In this document: positions 24,301 through 36,912 of the stretch, one piece after another
Layout of the letters: the number at the start of each line of letters is the position of its first letter
Numbering within the stretch: position 1 is the stretch's first letter
Notes under the pieces: generated by a model
Told to the model about the DNA's origin: nothing
The model's database searches: none
What the model saw: the letters and a program-made list of their open reading frames with translations, nothing else
NCBI GenBank assembly: GCA_039602395.1
Contig: JBCNJP010000003.1
Coordinates: 17,517,167 to 17,581,166 of the forward strand
DNA: 64,000 nt
Reading direction: 5' to 3'
Source: Deinandra increscens subsp. villosa
Lineage: Eukaryota > Streptophyta > Magnoliopsida > Asterales > Asteraceae
Position numbers and translations under genes: made by a program

Positions 24301-27300
24301 ATGAGCTAAAACGATGAATCGAGTTGATATAAGAACGAGATGATATTGATTAATGGGTCAAACTTTAAATCATGTTTATGTGAAGTGTTATCTCTGTTAA
24401 GGTTCGTCGAAGTGAATACAGAAGATACTTGGTGTTTAGTTTCATCACTCAAAAGTCGGAAAATAAAAAATTGTTGCTACACTAAAGGGCTTCTAACCTA
24501 ATTGATATCTTGATGATTAATAAGATTTCCCTCCCCTAAAAGTCGAAGGTTCAAGTTCCATGGTAGTAGACAAGTGGTGAAAAATTTGCTCATCAAAGGA
24601 AAAAAGAAAAAGTCGGGGCTACATTCATTCAATATAATTACAAAATGCAATTAAGAAGACCGGGCTGGTGCATGTGAATATTAGTAGCCTTATTTTAGTT
24701 TGGGCTAAAATCAAATTACGTGGATTTGCTAATTAGTAATGGGCTGTAAAATAGTTAACATGGGCTAGCAATGGGCCAACCGATTAAAAAGAAGTAAGAA
24801 GGAAACAAGAGCAATATTGCGGATTCATCGGAGACTTCTACTGTAATTTTTTTTTTCTCTTTTCTCAAGACTTATGTTGATTTTAGTATGAAACTTTCAT
24901 TCAGTTGCTTGTAATGTTCGTATGAATCTGGTGTGATTTGGTTTTATCATTGTTTGATGCGGTTGTATGATTGATTGGCATGTTAGATACTCCCAATTGA
25001 TTCTATAGTTGTTCTTTGAATGTTTAATCTTGATTTTACATTCTAAAACGTGATACTCCAATAGTCGATTGATTAAGCATTGTTAGAATCCCGATTTGCA
25101 GATTTGTAACTATGCATTTATGTTCTTAGGATTGTGATTGCATGCTAGAAACCACCTTGGTCATTGTTTGGTAGATTGTTGGCTTGTTAACACAATGTTC
25201 ATTTACTTATTCGTGGTTAGGAATTTCTAGGTTACTTGTCAATACAAGATAACTATTTACTCTTCATATTTGGGACTTTAGAATTCTAGGATGTGTCTAT
25301 AGGTTTAGGGATTTGATGTTTCGTTATCTTCAATGGTGCAGTGATTAAGTGACCTCAGATAGGCATTTGGTCAGAGTGGACAAGAGATATGTCAATTTTG
25401 AAGGTTATTACATTGATAAGGAGATCCAACACTTAGGTGAGGTCTTTCGCATATTTGACTTCCCGTCAGTTTCTATTAGTTCGAGTGTTTCTAGATTTCT
25501 TTGTTAGTTTAATTTAGTTTTTCATAATTGTTCAAATCTAACTATTTTTTACCGACTAATATCGATAATGGTTTATTATCAAAAGTTTGTCATGTGTCTA
25601 CAGATTGTTATCCTGGTTGCCAATACCGTACACATACGATATGCACACTTGTCTAGCTACGTTGTTTTGTTATTAGGTGAAAAGCACTTTAAAACTAAAT
25701 TGTGTTACCTTAACTTTATATCTAAATAGCACATCATTACGCCACTAAGCTACTGTAAACTTCAGGTGCAAATGCTGACCTCAATCGTGTTCTATTTCGT
25801 TTCTTGTTTGCTTTTAGGGTTGGTTACTTAGTTATTCATAACTAACGTTTAGTTGGTGCATTTTCAAACCCTAGACCAATGCCGAAAGTCAAAGGGGGTC
25901 GAGGCTAGCCTTGGATGAATCGAACCTCAACAAAACAATCTTACTTATGGGGATGACCACTCTATGCTCTTAAGAATGATGATAATGATAATAAAAATGT
26001 TATGAGCTTTTGTTTAACTTCAAACACTTGCAAGTTCCAATCATGAAGTTGTAACTTGTAAATGGCTTTTTTAGCATATTACCTTTTATTTCTACAAAAG
26101 ATCCATGCTTGGGGCTATCAATTTATAACTAAAACCTCATATTGGTGAAAATTTTTAGGAGCTACTTCGTGTAAAACAAATTAAAAATAAAGAACTTAAT
26201 ATGGGTGATACACGAGGCTATTTAATATATAATCAATTTTAAGTAGAGAACCATAATAAGCAATACATAATACTGAGCAGATGATTATGTGGTTACATAT
26301 CCTCCTTTATACATCATAATTACAGTTGTAGCAATACTTAAAAGTAAGTGTTTATGCAGTTGTAACATTGTACTTGATTTTGTTTTGTAACTATAATGAA
26401 TAATTATTTATGAAAACTTAAAAATGGTTGGCATGCCTGACCCAGCCAGATCCAACCCTTACTAAACTAGTGTACTAGGGGAACAAAAACAATATAAATC
26501 TTTACTGTTACAAGGGAATTTGAACAAGGTTACAGGAATCAGTTGGTAGCATAAGTGAAATGTTACTCAGAAAAATATGATCGATACGCCCATTGTGAAG
26601 CACCCAAACGCCACCCACGGGCTCAACCGTTCACCTGTTTCAAGTATCGAGGCAATTGAGACATCACGTTTGAAAACTGTGTTTACAAACATTTCCTGTG
26701 GAACCTTAATGTGACGAGTATTATTGCAACGGGTCATGTTAAATGTTTCAGTCATACAAACTAAATGGGACTCACATCACATGCTCATTTCTACTATAAG
26801 ACAACATAAATGAAACCCACAAAACCTATATAGCCAAAATGAGCAGAGCCCATATGACTTAGATTTGTCGCAAGACAGATTTGGCTGTTTTGAGTTAGAC
26901 TGTTAAATTAAGTATTTACTAGTTTCTGCTCCTAAATAAGGTGGGTGTATCTATGTATGTATGTGGATGTATGTCTATATGGCTATAAGAAATTTACCTA
27001 TTCTTGCAGCCTTCCAGAAGAAACCCCGAAATCTGCCAAACAATGGGAAAGTTACTTGATTAGCATCAAACCAAATTTAACCAATACATATGCACCGTTA
27101 CATATAAAAGAGGACCTAGAATTAATATATACAACTATAATAATGTGTCTGGCACTGTTTTCAAAACTATAAAAGAGGCCTACGCAAAACGCCTTGTGGC
27201 TGGCTATCCAAGCGCTTGGGTGAGCTTCGGACCAATGCAAATTCAGGACATACTTAACTGAAAATCAAAAAAGGCCTAGAACCAGGCTTAACTAGCCCTA

Positions 27301-29290
27301 GACAACATGTCTAAAGCCCATAAAATGGTATGTTTATGCTATGCGTCTTGCTTATCTCAGGCCCAAGGCTCACCCTTTGCGCCTTAAGAGCACCGTGATC
27401 CTTTGACAATTATGTTGTATAAAACTAAACTCTGAAATCCCAATAAGTGTGAAATGTCATGCATGTGTGGCAAGAAAAATAAATGGTCACATCAATCAAA
27501 TTTAAACTTTTTAATAAAGCATTTGCTGAGATAGAAACATTTCCCAATTACATATTTGTGGTCTCGTAATTATATATTTATATTACACTCTATTCATTTA
27601 ATTTGAATGAATAACTAGTTAATAACAAAGTGTCTTGAACCAGTACTAGTCATTAGTTTCAGACTCGTTGCTGATGAGGTATGAACCTTTGCCATTATAA
27701 AAAATGAAACAATGGCTGAGACTGAGACAACAGACAAGTAACAATAATTCCAACAATTTGTTCTCTAGTTCATTCTTTGGTTAGAAATTGACAATTTATG
27801 TTGGTTAACTTGATTTAAACTGGAAGACAATGATGTACTAAATATAATTGTGCAAGTTAAGCATGTAATTGATATTTTTTGTTCAAGTAAGCACCTGGAA
27901 AAAGTGTGTATACATGGACTACTTTGTTAATTTTGGCAAATGCTACATCTGGTCACAACCATAAAAACATGTCTTCCCCTTTTACAACCCAATTTATAAG
28001 TCTAGAAGAGTAGAAGTATCAACTAAGTTAAAGATATTTCCCTTACAAAAAAAAATCCTCAACAAGGTAACAAGCCGTACTCACTAAACCCCAATAGATC
28101 CTCTACAAATTCATTAACTGCATACATAGATACATAAAGAATCATCAATTACAACATAGAAGCAAAAAACTATCCGTAAACCATGAACATACATTTCATA
28201 CGATGTTATTACTTATTAGTCTAAGAGAATATGACAAAATGATGCAATCTGACTTAAACTACAACAATTTCAAAAACTGTATATAGGGCTATGAATCAAT
28301 ATCATCAAAGTATGCTTTTCCTCAAAGCAAGCTTTGATTACCAGACCTTTATAGTTTTATGGGCATCATGTACAGCTACTCTTATCTAAAAGCACCCTGA
28401 TTTCTACTCAACTTTACCCCCCACAAAGTGAACTCAACTGTGTAACTCGAGAGATCAAAGTGCACCCTGCCTAAGGAAATGAACCACTAAATTCCCAAAA
28501 CAACATTACAAATTACAACCCCTAAAGGCTTCAAAACCAAATCTGCTCTTTCCATTGGAAACCTTCAATCATGGTGTCACAAGCAAAATTACTCCAATCA
28601 TAACACATTTGCATCTAATTGCTTTCAAAAGGACTAATCATTGATCATAGTTTGGTAACAAGTCACAAATGCTAAAGCACTCACAAAGATTTAGGCAAGT
28701 TCATTGATCCTTTATTGCCCAAATTCAGGGATCATTGAAACATCTCCAACAATAACTGAATTATTGGTTTTAAATCAAACTTAATCACAGAAATAGACAA
28801 CAGAACTTATAAACAACACCAAAACCTTGTTACACTCTAATTAGGGTTTCATAATGAGTAAAAACAGAATCGAACCCAGTTTTCTGTTCAAGAATAGCAG
28901 GAAACTGCATCTTCAAGAAAGTGCAAGTGCAGATCACCAGCAACACCACCGTTAGAAATGAATGAAAATTGAACAACGCCGACTGTGCACATCAAAAGCA
29001 CAGGTTTTCGTTAGATCAAAATGTAGCGGAACTAAAACGCAAATTCAGGATTGATAAGTTAACCAATTTACCATGTTTTAAGAACCGCGGGAACGGGAAA
29101 TTAGGGCTTGGGGTTCTTCTTGTTCGTCGGCTCGGCCCCGATTCAGATTTGTTTACGGCAAAAGGGTGAAGGCAAACTAAGATGACACGACGACGTTTGA
29201 TGCGTAGCCCCGAACTGCACATAAGTACAACTCACCATGCACAAAGCACAAGTCAAAGTTGCATATTTTAACATATGGATTAGTAGCTTT
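24301..29290. other. Gene-poor stretch with weak signals only
   Basis: I could not assign any gene. Weak signals: a SINE-like B box (GAAGGTTCAAGTTCC, about 24544); an exon-like block on + near 25340-25438 bounded by GCAG and a GTGAGG donor; an open 62-codon frame on - at 26567-26755 with natural-looking composition but no recognised family; and a leader-like pyrimidine-rich stretch on - near 28850-29150 containing CCCTAATTTCCC. None is supported well enough to name. Confidence 0.5.
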
Positions 29291-30182
29291 ATTGGATCCA
29301 ACCAAACATGTTGAGCCAACCCAAACCGGCCCAGTTTTAATATGTTAGGCCCATTAGGGTTAGACACTTATCTCCTCTCTATATAATATACAAGGGGATT
29401 TTTACTCCACAATCAAGAGGTATCGTTCTCCTCTCTATTCCTACACCTATACCTCTAAATTGTAGTTTACATACATGCTTAGAATTTTCATTTTTGATAT
29501 AATACACTTATGTAGTTTAGATCTTGACCTCAGAAGAAGAGAAAGATGTAGACTTAAGTTGGAGGAGTCATTCTCTTTCACTGTTACAACACGAGTCTTA
29601 GCTCTAGCTGGTGATTTATGTAGCAACATTTGACGTCATTCGTAAGACCTTAACAAACATATTTCGTATTCTAAACACAACGGCTAGATCTGTGAGTTTT
29701 CGTATCTTTTACACGATGCCCAGATCCATATCTATGGCTCATGTTATCATGTTCCGAACCTTATACTTTTTACACCATAACATGTTTAAAGTATGCTTTA
29801 TTATTTTGGAAAATTGAATTTTAAGATCCAAACGATGACCCATTGGCCGATAATAATCCAAACTATCAGTTGGCCAGCAACAGTCCCAGCTTTCATTTTC
29901 GTTATTAGGCAAAATCTCAGTAGCATAATAATCATACATTTACACTTGATTTTTTGCTCGTAATGATGAATCAAACATAAAAAAAAAACAAACGAAAAAC
30001 AAGTGCAAATCATGTGTAAATGTGTGACATTTTAGGACTAAGACTCCTCCTTATATCGAAAATGAAATTTGCGATTGCTACTAGTCAAACTCGTAGTTTG
30101 AATTATTATCAGTCAATAGGTCACAATTTAGATTATTAAAATCCATTTTTCCTATAATTTTATAATAGATTATAGATCCACA
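29291..30182. other. AT-rich sequence, possible LTR or promoter near 29340-29400
   Basis: CTCTCTATATAATATAC at about 29375 is TATA-like and is followed by a leader-like stretch. No coding sequence or element ends were found, and nothing else is recognisable before the Helitron. Confidence 0.4.
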
Positions 30183-33103
30183 TCTTCCTATACTAATAAA
30201 ACATTACAATTTTTAACACGTGGCACTCCTACATTCATCCTCACCTTCATTCTCCCGCCAAACCTCTAATAAAACACGCGGATATTTATAATCCGTTTCT
30301 TTGACCCGATTGTGTTTTTTTAAAGTCGTGATCTTGAGTCCTTCCTTTCCTCTCCATCTCGTAGCAGGTTTATGGAGACAATTAGACAAATAAACGTTAA
30401 AGATGAAGAAAATTGTAAGACAGGTTCAATCATTATTTTTTTCTGAAACTTTAATCGTTCTTCATCATCTTCATCTTCTTCATCTTCATCTTCTTCATCT
30501 TCTTCATCTTCTATGGAACAAAATATTTTTTGAGTTCATTGAATGAATCGAAATTTTTTTGTATGTTCTTTAGGGTTTCATAACATTAATCGATTATTCT
30601 GTGGACTGTGTGCCTTTTCATAACATCACATTTTGTAGAATTTATGTTATTCAATTTGGGTTTCGTCAATTATGATAACAAAAAAACACAAGCAACGTAT
30701 ACAGAATGCCTAATTTGTGTTGTATTATTACAATCATTTATGCATCTTATCGATTTAAGATTTCTTCATTGTTGATTCAACAATCAAGATTGAATATAGT
30801 CTGTTTGATTTGGTTTGTCTAACACATACTTGATTTCCTCTTACAATCGTCTCCTATGATCGGAAGTTTGTGTAACCGTCCACGTTGAATTCAAATGGCA
30901 GTGGAATTGATTTAATCCATGATTCGAGCAGTCATTTGTTGTTCTAACAAATTAGGGTTTTTTATATTTCAGTTTATCCTTCTTCTCTCCAAAGATCACT
31001 CCTTAGCTTCAATTCCTCTTTTAAATTATGGTTTTATGTCCCGATTTATGTGAATTCTAATTGTATAACCATCAATCTACTAAATTAGTGTTTTATGTTA
31101 TAATGACCCACCTCAGTTTTTATTGATGCAGATTTGTGGTAATTTTCAAATGCCTGGTCGAACCTGGAAAGTGCATACATAAGGAAAAGGGGGACTTACT
31201 GAAGTTGCAATGTTCTCGGTATACTCTTCCATTAAACTCTAATTCCGTACATTTTCGCCATTCCTTTTTTTTGTTTATATCTTTAATACACAGACGCATT
31301 ACCTGAAGATTATGGGCTTATTGGAAGTTTCATCTATTTCTATGCTTCTGTAGGTTGATCATGGCAACCTTAGAAACTTGACGAAAGATAAAGGATTGGT
31401 GAAATAAGTAAGATATTTAGTTTCTTTCAATTGGCTACTATATATTTATATTAGAAGTCATAACCATGAAGGAACTAAAAACTACATGTTACCATTCATG
31501 CCATCCATTTTAATTACGCACTGTCAACTCATCTTAACTCAAACATCATAATATTCAGGCATTTCGTTTTTATTCAGTTGTTCTCATAGCCCCTTTAATT
31601 ATGTTGTTTTCCTTTTGAACCCCTTTTGGTTTGTTAAGAGCTTCTAAGGAACCGACCATTTGTTCATAACCGAGTTGTGTTTCTTTATTCTTCTTTGCAT
31701 CTCCTTGTATGTAGAAACAAAGACCAATTTGGAATTTGCCATCATCATTACAGTAAATTCATATCTGAATTTAGTTTTTTTGACATTAAATTGGATTTTG
31801 ATGTTTGCATAGCTTTTCCTTAAATAAAGACCAATCTGGAATTTGCCATCATCATTACAGTGAGTTCATAGCTGAATTTAGTTTTGTTGACATGAAATTC
31901 GATTTTAATGTTTGTATACCTTTTCCTTAATGTGTACATGATGGTCGGTTCTTCCCCTTTGAGAAAAAAATCTCTTGCTTAGGGCCGCACTGTTTTGAGA
32001 ATAGGTTGAATCGGTGCATCTATAGCATCAGCGGGATTTGGAACATCGGTTTTGATACATTGCAATACTGATTTTGATCCTAACGTGAGTAAAAAATCCA
32101 TTCTCATGTAACTATTATTTTTGGGTTGCAATTTCATGGTTTCTTATTGATGCGAATCTTGACTCGGGGTTGTAACAACTTTATGGTTTTAGAAGCAGTT
32201 GACGTAGTAACATGTATAGTGCTTTCTTACAGTTGCATTGAATAGTTTGGTTTAAGCATTTATGGATAAACATAATAGTATATTGATCAAATGGCTCATT
32301 TTTAGCACAAGAAGCACAATTACTAATAGTTGAAATGCCATAAATTGTAACATTATCAAAATTACTTGTGTTCTGTACTCAAAATTACTTGTGTTCTGTA
32401 CTCCTAATGTTTTCATGGTTTTGTTTTGGTCAAAAATTTAATATCATAACTTTCTTATTATCATTAATGTTAGTTCTTAAAAATAGTAAATGATAATTTT
32501 GATACTATTCTTTCTAATTACGAAGTTATTATCTTGGTTGTCATAAACCCAAAAGCTACAAAAGATAAAATATTAGCAGCCCCCCCCCCCCCCTGCCCAC
32601 ACACACACACACCTTCAATGAGTTTTCATTGGCTCTGCAAGTGATATTGGCCTAGGAAAGGTTTAGTTTTTCTGTTTGATATATTGTTTTTATCAAAGAT
32701 GACTGTTGAAATGCATCATTTTACCTGATATTGTCTAATTTTAGCTTCCTTAAGGTGGATGTGCATGAAGTCCAGGTCTTCAACCTTGAGGTATGACCGT
32801 TCCTTGAATTTTGATCACTGTTCATAACTTATGAAGTAAGTTCATTACATTTTAGTTGATATTTTTTTCGAAAATTTTCTTCAACCCTTTTTTGTTGTTT
32901 TAGTATGTCGTTAACAAAGATTTTCCTTGCAAACGTATGCATTATATCTTAATGTTTGTTCAAACTTCAAAGGTATGCCTAGGGTCTTCACATGTATTTA
33001 ATCTTAATTTTGTTTTACTTACATAAACTTTTCCCTTTGCTCAATTTATGAATCATATTAATTTTACTATTTAAACCCGTGTATTACACGGGTTCTAATC
33101 TAG
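30183..33103 (+). mobile_element. Non-autonomous Helitron, 2921 bp
   Basis: It begins TCTTCCTATACTAATAAAA and ends CTAG, inserted between A (30182) and T (33104). Ten bases before the end is a hairpin ACCCGTGT-ATT-ACACGGGT (33075-33093), the classic Helitron 3' terminator. No Rep/helicase ORF is present. The interior carries a TTCATC/TTCTTC repeat (about 30465-30515), a duplicated 60-bp stretch (about 31722 and 31826), a poly-C run (32580-32593) and exon-like bits near 31130-31220, perhaps captured. The 1001-bp element at 48106-49106 belongs to the same family. Confidence 0.93.
33075..33093 (+). terminator. Helitron 3' terminator hairpin
   Basis: An 8-bp perfect stem with a 3-base loop, 10 bases from the terminal CTAG. 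It marks the end of rolling-circle transposition in this family. Confidence 0.9.
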
Positions 33104-33324
33104 TACATAATAAAAAATTATATACATCATATAGTCTCATACTTAATCGTAAAAGGGGCAATGATACCTTTTACATTTTAACTTACCAGAAGCTTGTTTT
33201 GTCATTTTCTACGTATGATAGAGTATGTCAATTATTCATTTTAATACATAAGATACATTCACATACATATTTCATATTCATGTAAAAATCTCATTCTGAA
33301 GTATAACGAAATTATGGATTTATC

Positions 33325-33365
<41 letters not shown>

Positions 33366-33367
<2 letters not shown>

Positions 33368-33830
33368 TAAAAGATCCGTGTAGGCCCCTTATTTTTTGTA
33401 GACCCCGTAGACCCCTTATAAAACTCAATAAAACTCATTAAAACTCACTAAAAAAAACTCAGTTTTTTAATTTAGTTTTTTTTTATTTGCGATAAGCTTT
33501 TAAGAAAAAAAAAGACAATTAAAAAAAAAAGAAAAACGAAAAACATTAAAAATTGAACATTTTAAGACAATGAGTTTTAAAAATCAATGAGTTTAAAACT
33601 CAATAAAACTCAGTGTTGCGTTTAAAACTCATTATTTTAAACTCATTGTCTTAAAATGTTCGATTTTTTATGTTTTTTGTTTTTTTTTTAATTAATTTAT
33701 TTATTTTTTTGGTTCTTAAAAGCTTATCGTAATAAAAAAAACCAAATTTACAACACTGAGTTTTATTTTTATTGAGTTTTATAGGGGTCTACGGGGTCTA
33801 CAAAATTTAAGGGGTCTACACGGAACTCTT

Positions 33831-33833
<3 letters not shown>
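33366..33833. mobile_element. Fold-back MITE A in (AT)n
   Basis: The ends GGTAAAAGATCCGTGTAGGCCCC and its inverted partner (AAGGGGTCTACACGGAACTCTTCCC) pair over at least 75 bp, as do AATAAAACTC and GAGTTTTAT blocks further in. It is flanked on both sides by (AT)n, so no target duplication can be told apart from the repeat. It is non-coding. Confidence 0.85.
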
Positions 33834-33894
<61 letters not shown>

Positions 33895-33896
<2 letters not shown>

Positions 33897-34074
33897 GAGA
33901 GGATCATTTGAGAACCAATTTGATTTGAGAACTAAAAAGAACTAATTTGAGTCACAAGTTTATTTACATATATCCACCATCCCATGAATTGTAGTGGTCC
34001 CTCTCTGAAATTTGTGGTTGAAATTTAGTTCTCAAAAGTTCTCAAGACAAAAAGTTCTCATTTGAACCTAACCC
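33895..34074. mobile_element. Short MITE B1 in (AT)n
   Basis: It starts GGGAGAGGATCATTTGAGAAC and ends GTTCTCATTTGAACCTAACCC, imperfect inverted ends, like the element at 34757-34935. Its right end abuts element B2 with no (AT)n between. Confidence 0.75.
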
Positions 34075-34706
34075 TTTTTTTGTGAGAACTGCGTAAACAA
34101 ATCTTAAAACCTACATAACTTTTTCATACGTTAATATTTTTTTTAAAAATTTGCACCAAAAGTCTTAAATTTATATTATCTTTAATCCTATAAAAGTTTT
34201 AAAAAACTTAATGCTTTTTTATTTTTTTAAATATTTTTTTGTGTGGTGCACATGTGCATCACAAAAAAAAACTCATACTTTTAGTATGAGTTACTATTTT
34301 TTTTTCTTAGTCGCACCATATGTCATATATTTTCATCATTTTTTTGCGTTTTTATTGAATGATGCACATGTGCATCATACCAAAAAAAACGCTCATACAT
34401 GTGATATACATTAATAGTTTAAAAAGAAATTGCACCCTAAATCTTATAGTTGTGTTATCTTTAGATTTAAAGAAAAAAATAGCATTTTATAACTTTTTTT
34501 TAATTATATGATGCACATGTGCATCACACGGGAAAAAAACGTTCAGTTTTTTTTTTTTAATATTTTGCTCCAGATTTATAGATAACGTAATTCTAAGACT
34601 TTTGCCGCAAATTTTATGAAAAATCGTTAACGTATGAAAAAGTTACGTGAGTTTTAATATGTGTTTTCGTAGTTTTCACAAAAAGATGTGTTTTCGCAGG
34701 ATCCTA

Positions 34707-34710
<4 letters not shown>
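34075..34710. mobile_element. Fold-back element B2 with repeated TGCACATGTGCA palindromes
   Basis: The arms pair over more than 100 bp with mismatches. The left has ACTTTTTCATACGTTAA (about 34120) and the right TTAACGTATGAAAAAGTTACG (about 34628). The interior has the palindrome GATGCACATGTGCATC, or a variant, at about 34244, 34361 and 34510. It ends in CCTAACCC, as B1 and C do. Confidence 0.75.
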
Positions 34711-34756
<46 letters not shown>

Positions 34757-34759
<3 letters not shown>

Positions 34760-34931
34760 AGAGGATCATTTGAGAACTAATTGGGTTTGAGAACTAAAAA
34801 GAACTAATCTTAGCCACTAGTTTATATATATGGAAAACCCCCCCATGAATTTGAATGCTCCCCCCTTGAAAATTAGTGGCCCAAATTGGTTCTCAAAAGT
34901 TCTCAAAAGAAAAAGTTCTCATTTGAACCTA

Positions 34932-34935
<4 letters not shown>
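34757..34935. mobile_element. Short MITE C in (AT)n
   Basis: Same family as B1: GGGAGAGGATCATTTGAGAAC at the left and GTTCTCATTTGAACCTAACCC at the right, (AT)n on both sides. Confidence 0.85.
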
Positions 34936-34984
<49 letters not shown>

Positions 34985-34986
<2 letters not shown>

Positions 34987-35390
34987 AAAAGTTCATTGTA
35001 GACACCCCCATAAGTGTAGACAGGTATACACCCTTTTTCACCATTAAATCTCTTGATCTAATGGTTGTGATTAATTTAATTTTTTTTCTTTTTTTCTTTT
35101 TTTACACTTTTCAAACAATTTCGCATGTGAAAAAAACAATTTTTTTTGTTTTTTTCATTTTTTATTTTTTTATTTTTTATTTTGTTTTTTTTTCAAACAA
35201 TTTCGCATGTGAAAAAAACAATTCTGTAAACACTTTCGCATGTGAAATATCTCTTGTTCACATGTGAAATTGTTTGAAAAGTGTGAAAAAGAAAAAAAAG
35301 AGATTAATCACAACCATTAGATCAAGAGATCTATTGGTGAAAAAAGGTGTCTACCTGTCTACACTTATGGGGGTGTCTACAATGAACCTC

Positions 35391-35394
<4 letters not shown>
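34985..35394. mobile_element. Fold-back MITE D in (AT)n
   Basis: The outer arms pair: GTTCATTGTAGACACCCCCA at the left and GGGGGTGTCTACAATGAAC at the right. Pairing continues through the AACCATTAGATCAAGAGAT block. The centre repeats TTTCGCATGTGAAA about four times. It is non-coding. Confidence 0.88.
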
Positions 35395-35443
<49 letters not shown>

Positions 35444-35810
35444 TGTAATGAGATTTAGAAACAAACAGGCGGAGTGGCACTTAGGTCTTTTAACATTTAC
35501 GTTTAGAAAGAAGTGTACGATCGTAAAGAAACATAAACATCCCCTGATTCTTCCCAAAACCCTAAATCCTCTCATTCCACGATTCTCTTTGATTCTCTTA
35601 AGCAACTACCTTGCGATCGACGAAAATCCTCTAAATCCTCTCACTAATTCGACGAATCTGTGAAGAACGAAGGTTGCGATTAACGATCATCCTACCAAGA
35701 CGTAATCATCTCACTCGCTCGAGGAATCTGTTAAGAAACAATGCTTGTGATCCAAAATCCGAACATCAAAATCCTCGATCGACAAATCTACATCAATGGA
35801 TTAGACGACA

Positions 35811-36912
35811 ATGAATCCAGATATAGAAGTTCGTGAAGAGAGTAAAGGTAATCAAATATGACCTCTGAGTTTTAAATCGTATTGTTGTTTATACATAATC
35901 AAATCGTATCGTTATCTAGCTTTGCGTTTTAGGTATGTTAATTATTTAGGTTTTCAATGCATAATTGTTCTTTGTTATGTTTCTACTGTGCACTATAAAA
36001 GAAAATTATCTCTCATTGCATAGATTGTATATTTGTGATGTTAAAACTACAGCTCTTGATTTTGATTGTGCATAATTGAGTTTTTACTTTTTAGTATGAC
36101 CTCTGAGTGAGTTTTATTCTATTGTGCGACACTAACAGCATTTAGTTTTTATTTGTTGTGACGTTTATAGACAGTGAGTTTTGGTTTTTAAAATTATAAA
36201 GTATAGTGGTTTATGTAGTGGGTCTTATTCAAATGGTTTAATAGTGAGTGAATTATATAGTAGATTTCAGATTTATGCAGTAGTTTAATAATGACTTTCT
36301 ATACAGTGAATTTTTTTAGGTTGTTTATTTTGATAGTGAGTTTTATGCAGTGAGTTTGATATGAATTTCTTAATAGAAACTTTTAAAAATCACTTTTAGG
36401 GTCAGTTCTTGGCAAGTTTGGGCATTCAAGACAATTAGGTGCACTTCTACCTGAAAGTCAAACTAATTCAGGCAGTGGTGGATTTGCCACTCTGGCCTCA
36501 GGAGGTGCTGGTGGTTTTGCTGCTGTAGCCACAGGAAGTGGCGATTTTAATGTCGCAGCTACTAGCGATGGTGGGTTCGGTGGTGCTCCTGAACTTAGTG
36601 TATTGGCTTCTGGTAATTGCTTCTCCTATAATTTCTTATTTTATTATGTTTATGGAGCTATAGACATGAAAGTAACAATGATTTTTTTATTCTGTTGTTT
36701 GTTGTTTGATATTCATATTAAAGATCACTTAAGTTGTATAAAAATCACATACTTTACTCTTGATTGTATTTGTGTTAACAGTTAAATCAATTGTCATTAA
36801 AACTCAGTTTTGTTGTATAAAATATGTAGCAGTCTCACATGAATTTCCCTCACCAACCTCAAGTTTTATGGAGCAATATAATGAAATGGAAGAAAATGCA
36901 ATTTCATTGTGA
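35811..36912 (+). CDS. Predicted spliced gene for an FG/Gly-rich peptide (NUP214-tail-like), possibly a captured fragment
   Basis: I propose three exons: 35811-35847 (ATG, then a GTAATC donor), 36400-36612 (after CACTTTTAG, ending at a GTAATT donor) and 36830-36912 (after ATATGTAG, ending TGA). The phases join without a stop and give about 111 residues. The middle exon reads GSVLGKFGHSRQLGALLPES and then Gly/Phe/Ala-rich repeats (GGFATLASGG, GGFAAVATG, GGFGGA). This resembles the C-terminal FG tail of plant nucleoporin NUP214, which lines the cytoplasmic side of the nuclear pore. A leader with CCCTAAATCC motifs precedes exon 1. No beta-propeller or coiled coil of the full nucleoporin is present, so this is a fragment or chimera. 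A second frame opens at 36909 and continues into later exon-like blocks. Splice sites and identity are inference. Confidence 0.45.

Larger units (their letters stand above)
33330..35441. repeat. Five (AT)n tracts separated by fold-back elements
   Basis: AT dinucleotide tracts lie at about 33330-33365, 33834-33894, 34711-34756, 34936-34984 and 35395-35441. Each interval between them is filled by elements that abut the tracts directly. Tyr-Ile open frames here are translations of the repeat and are not genes. Confidence 0.95.

Noticed and set aside
27160..27400. Transposon based on GAGGCCT/GGCGCCTT-like words
   Set aside because: No paired ends or target duplication could be found.
34830..35605. 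Open frames with long Tyr-Ile repeats
   Set aside because: They are translations of (AT)n tracts and low-complexity fold-back sequence.
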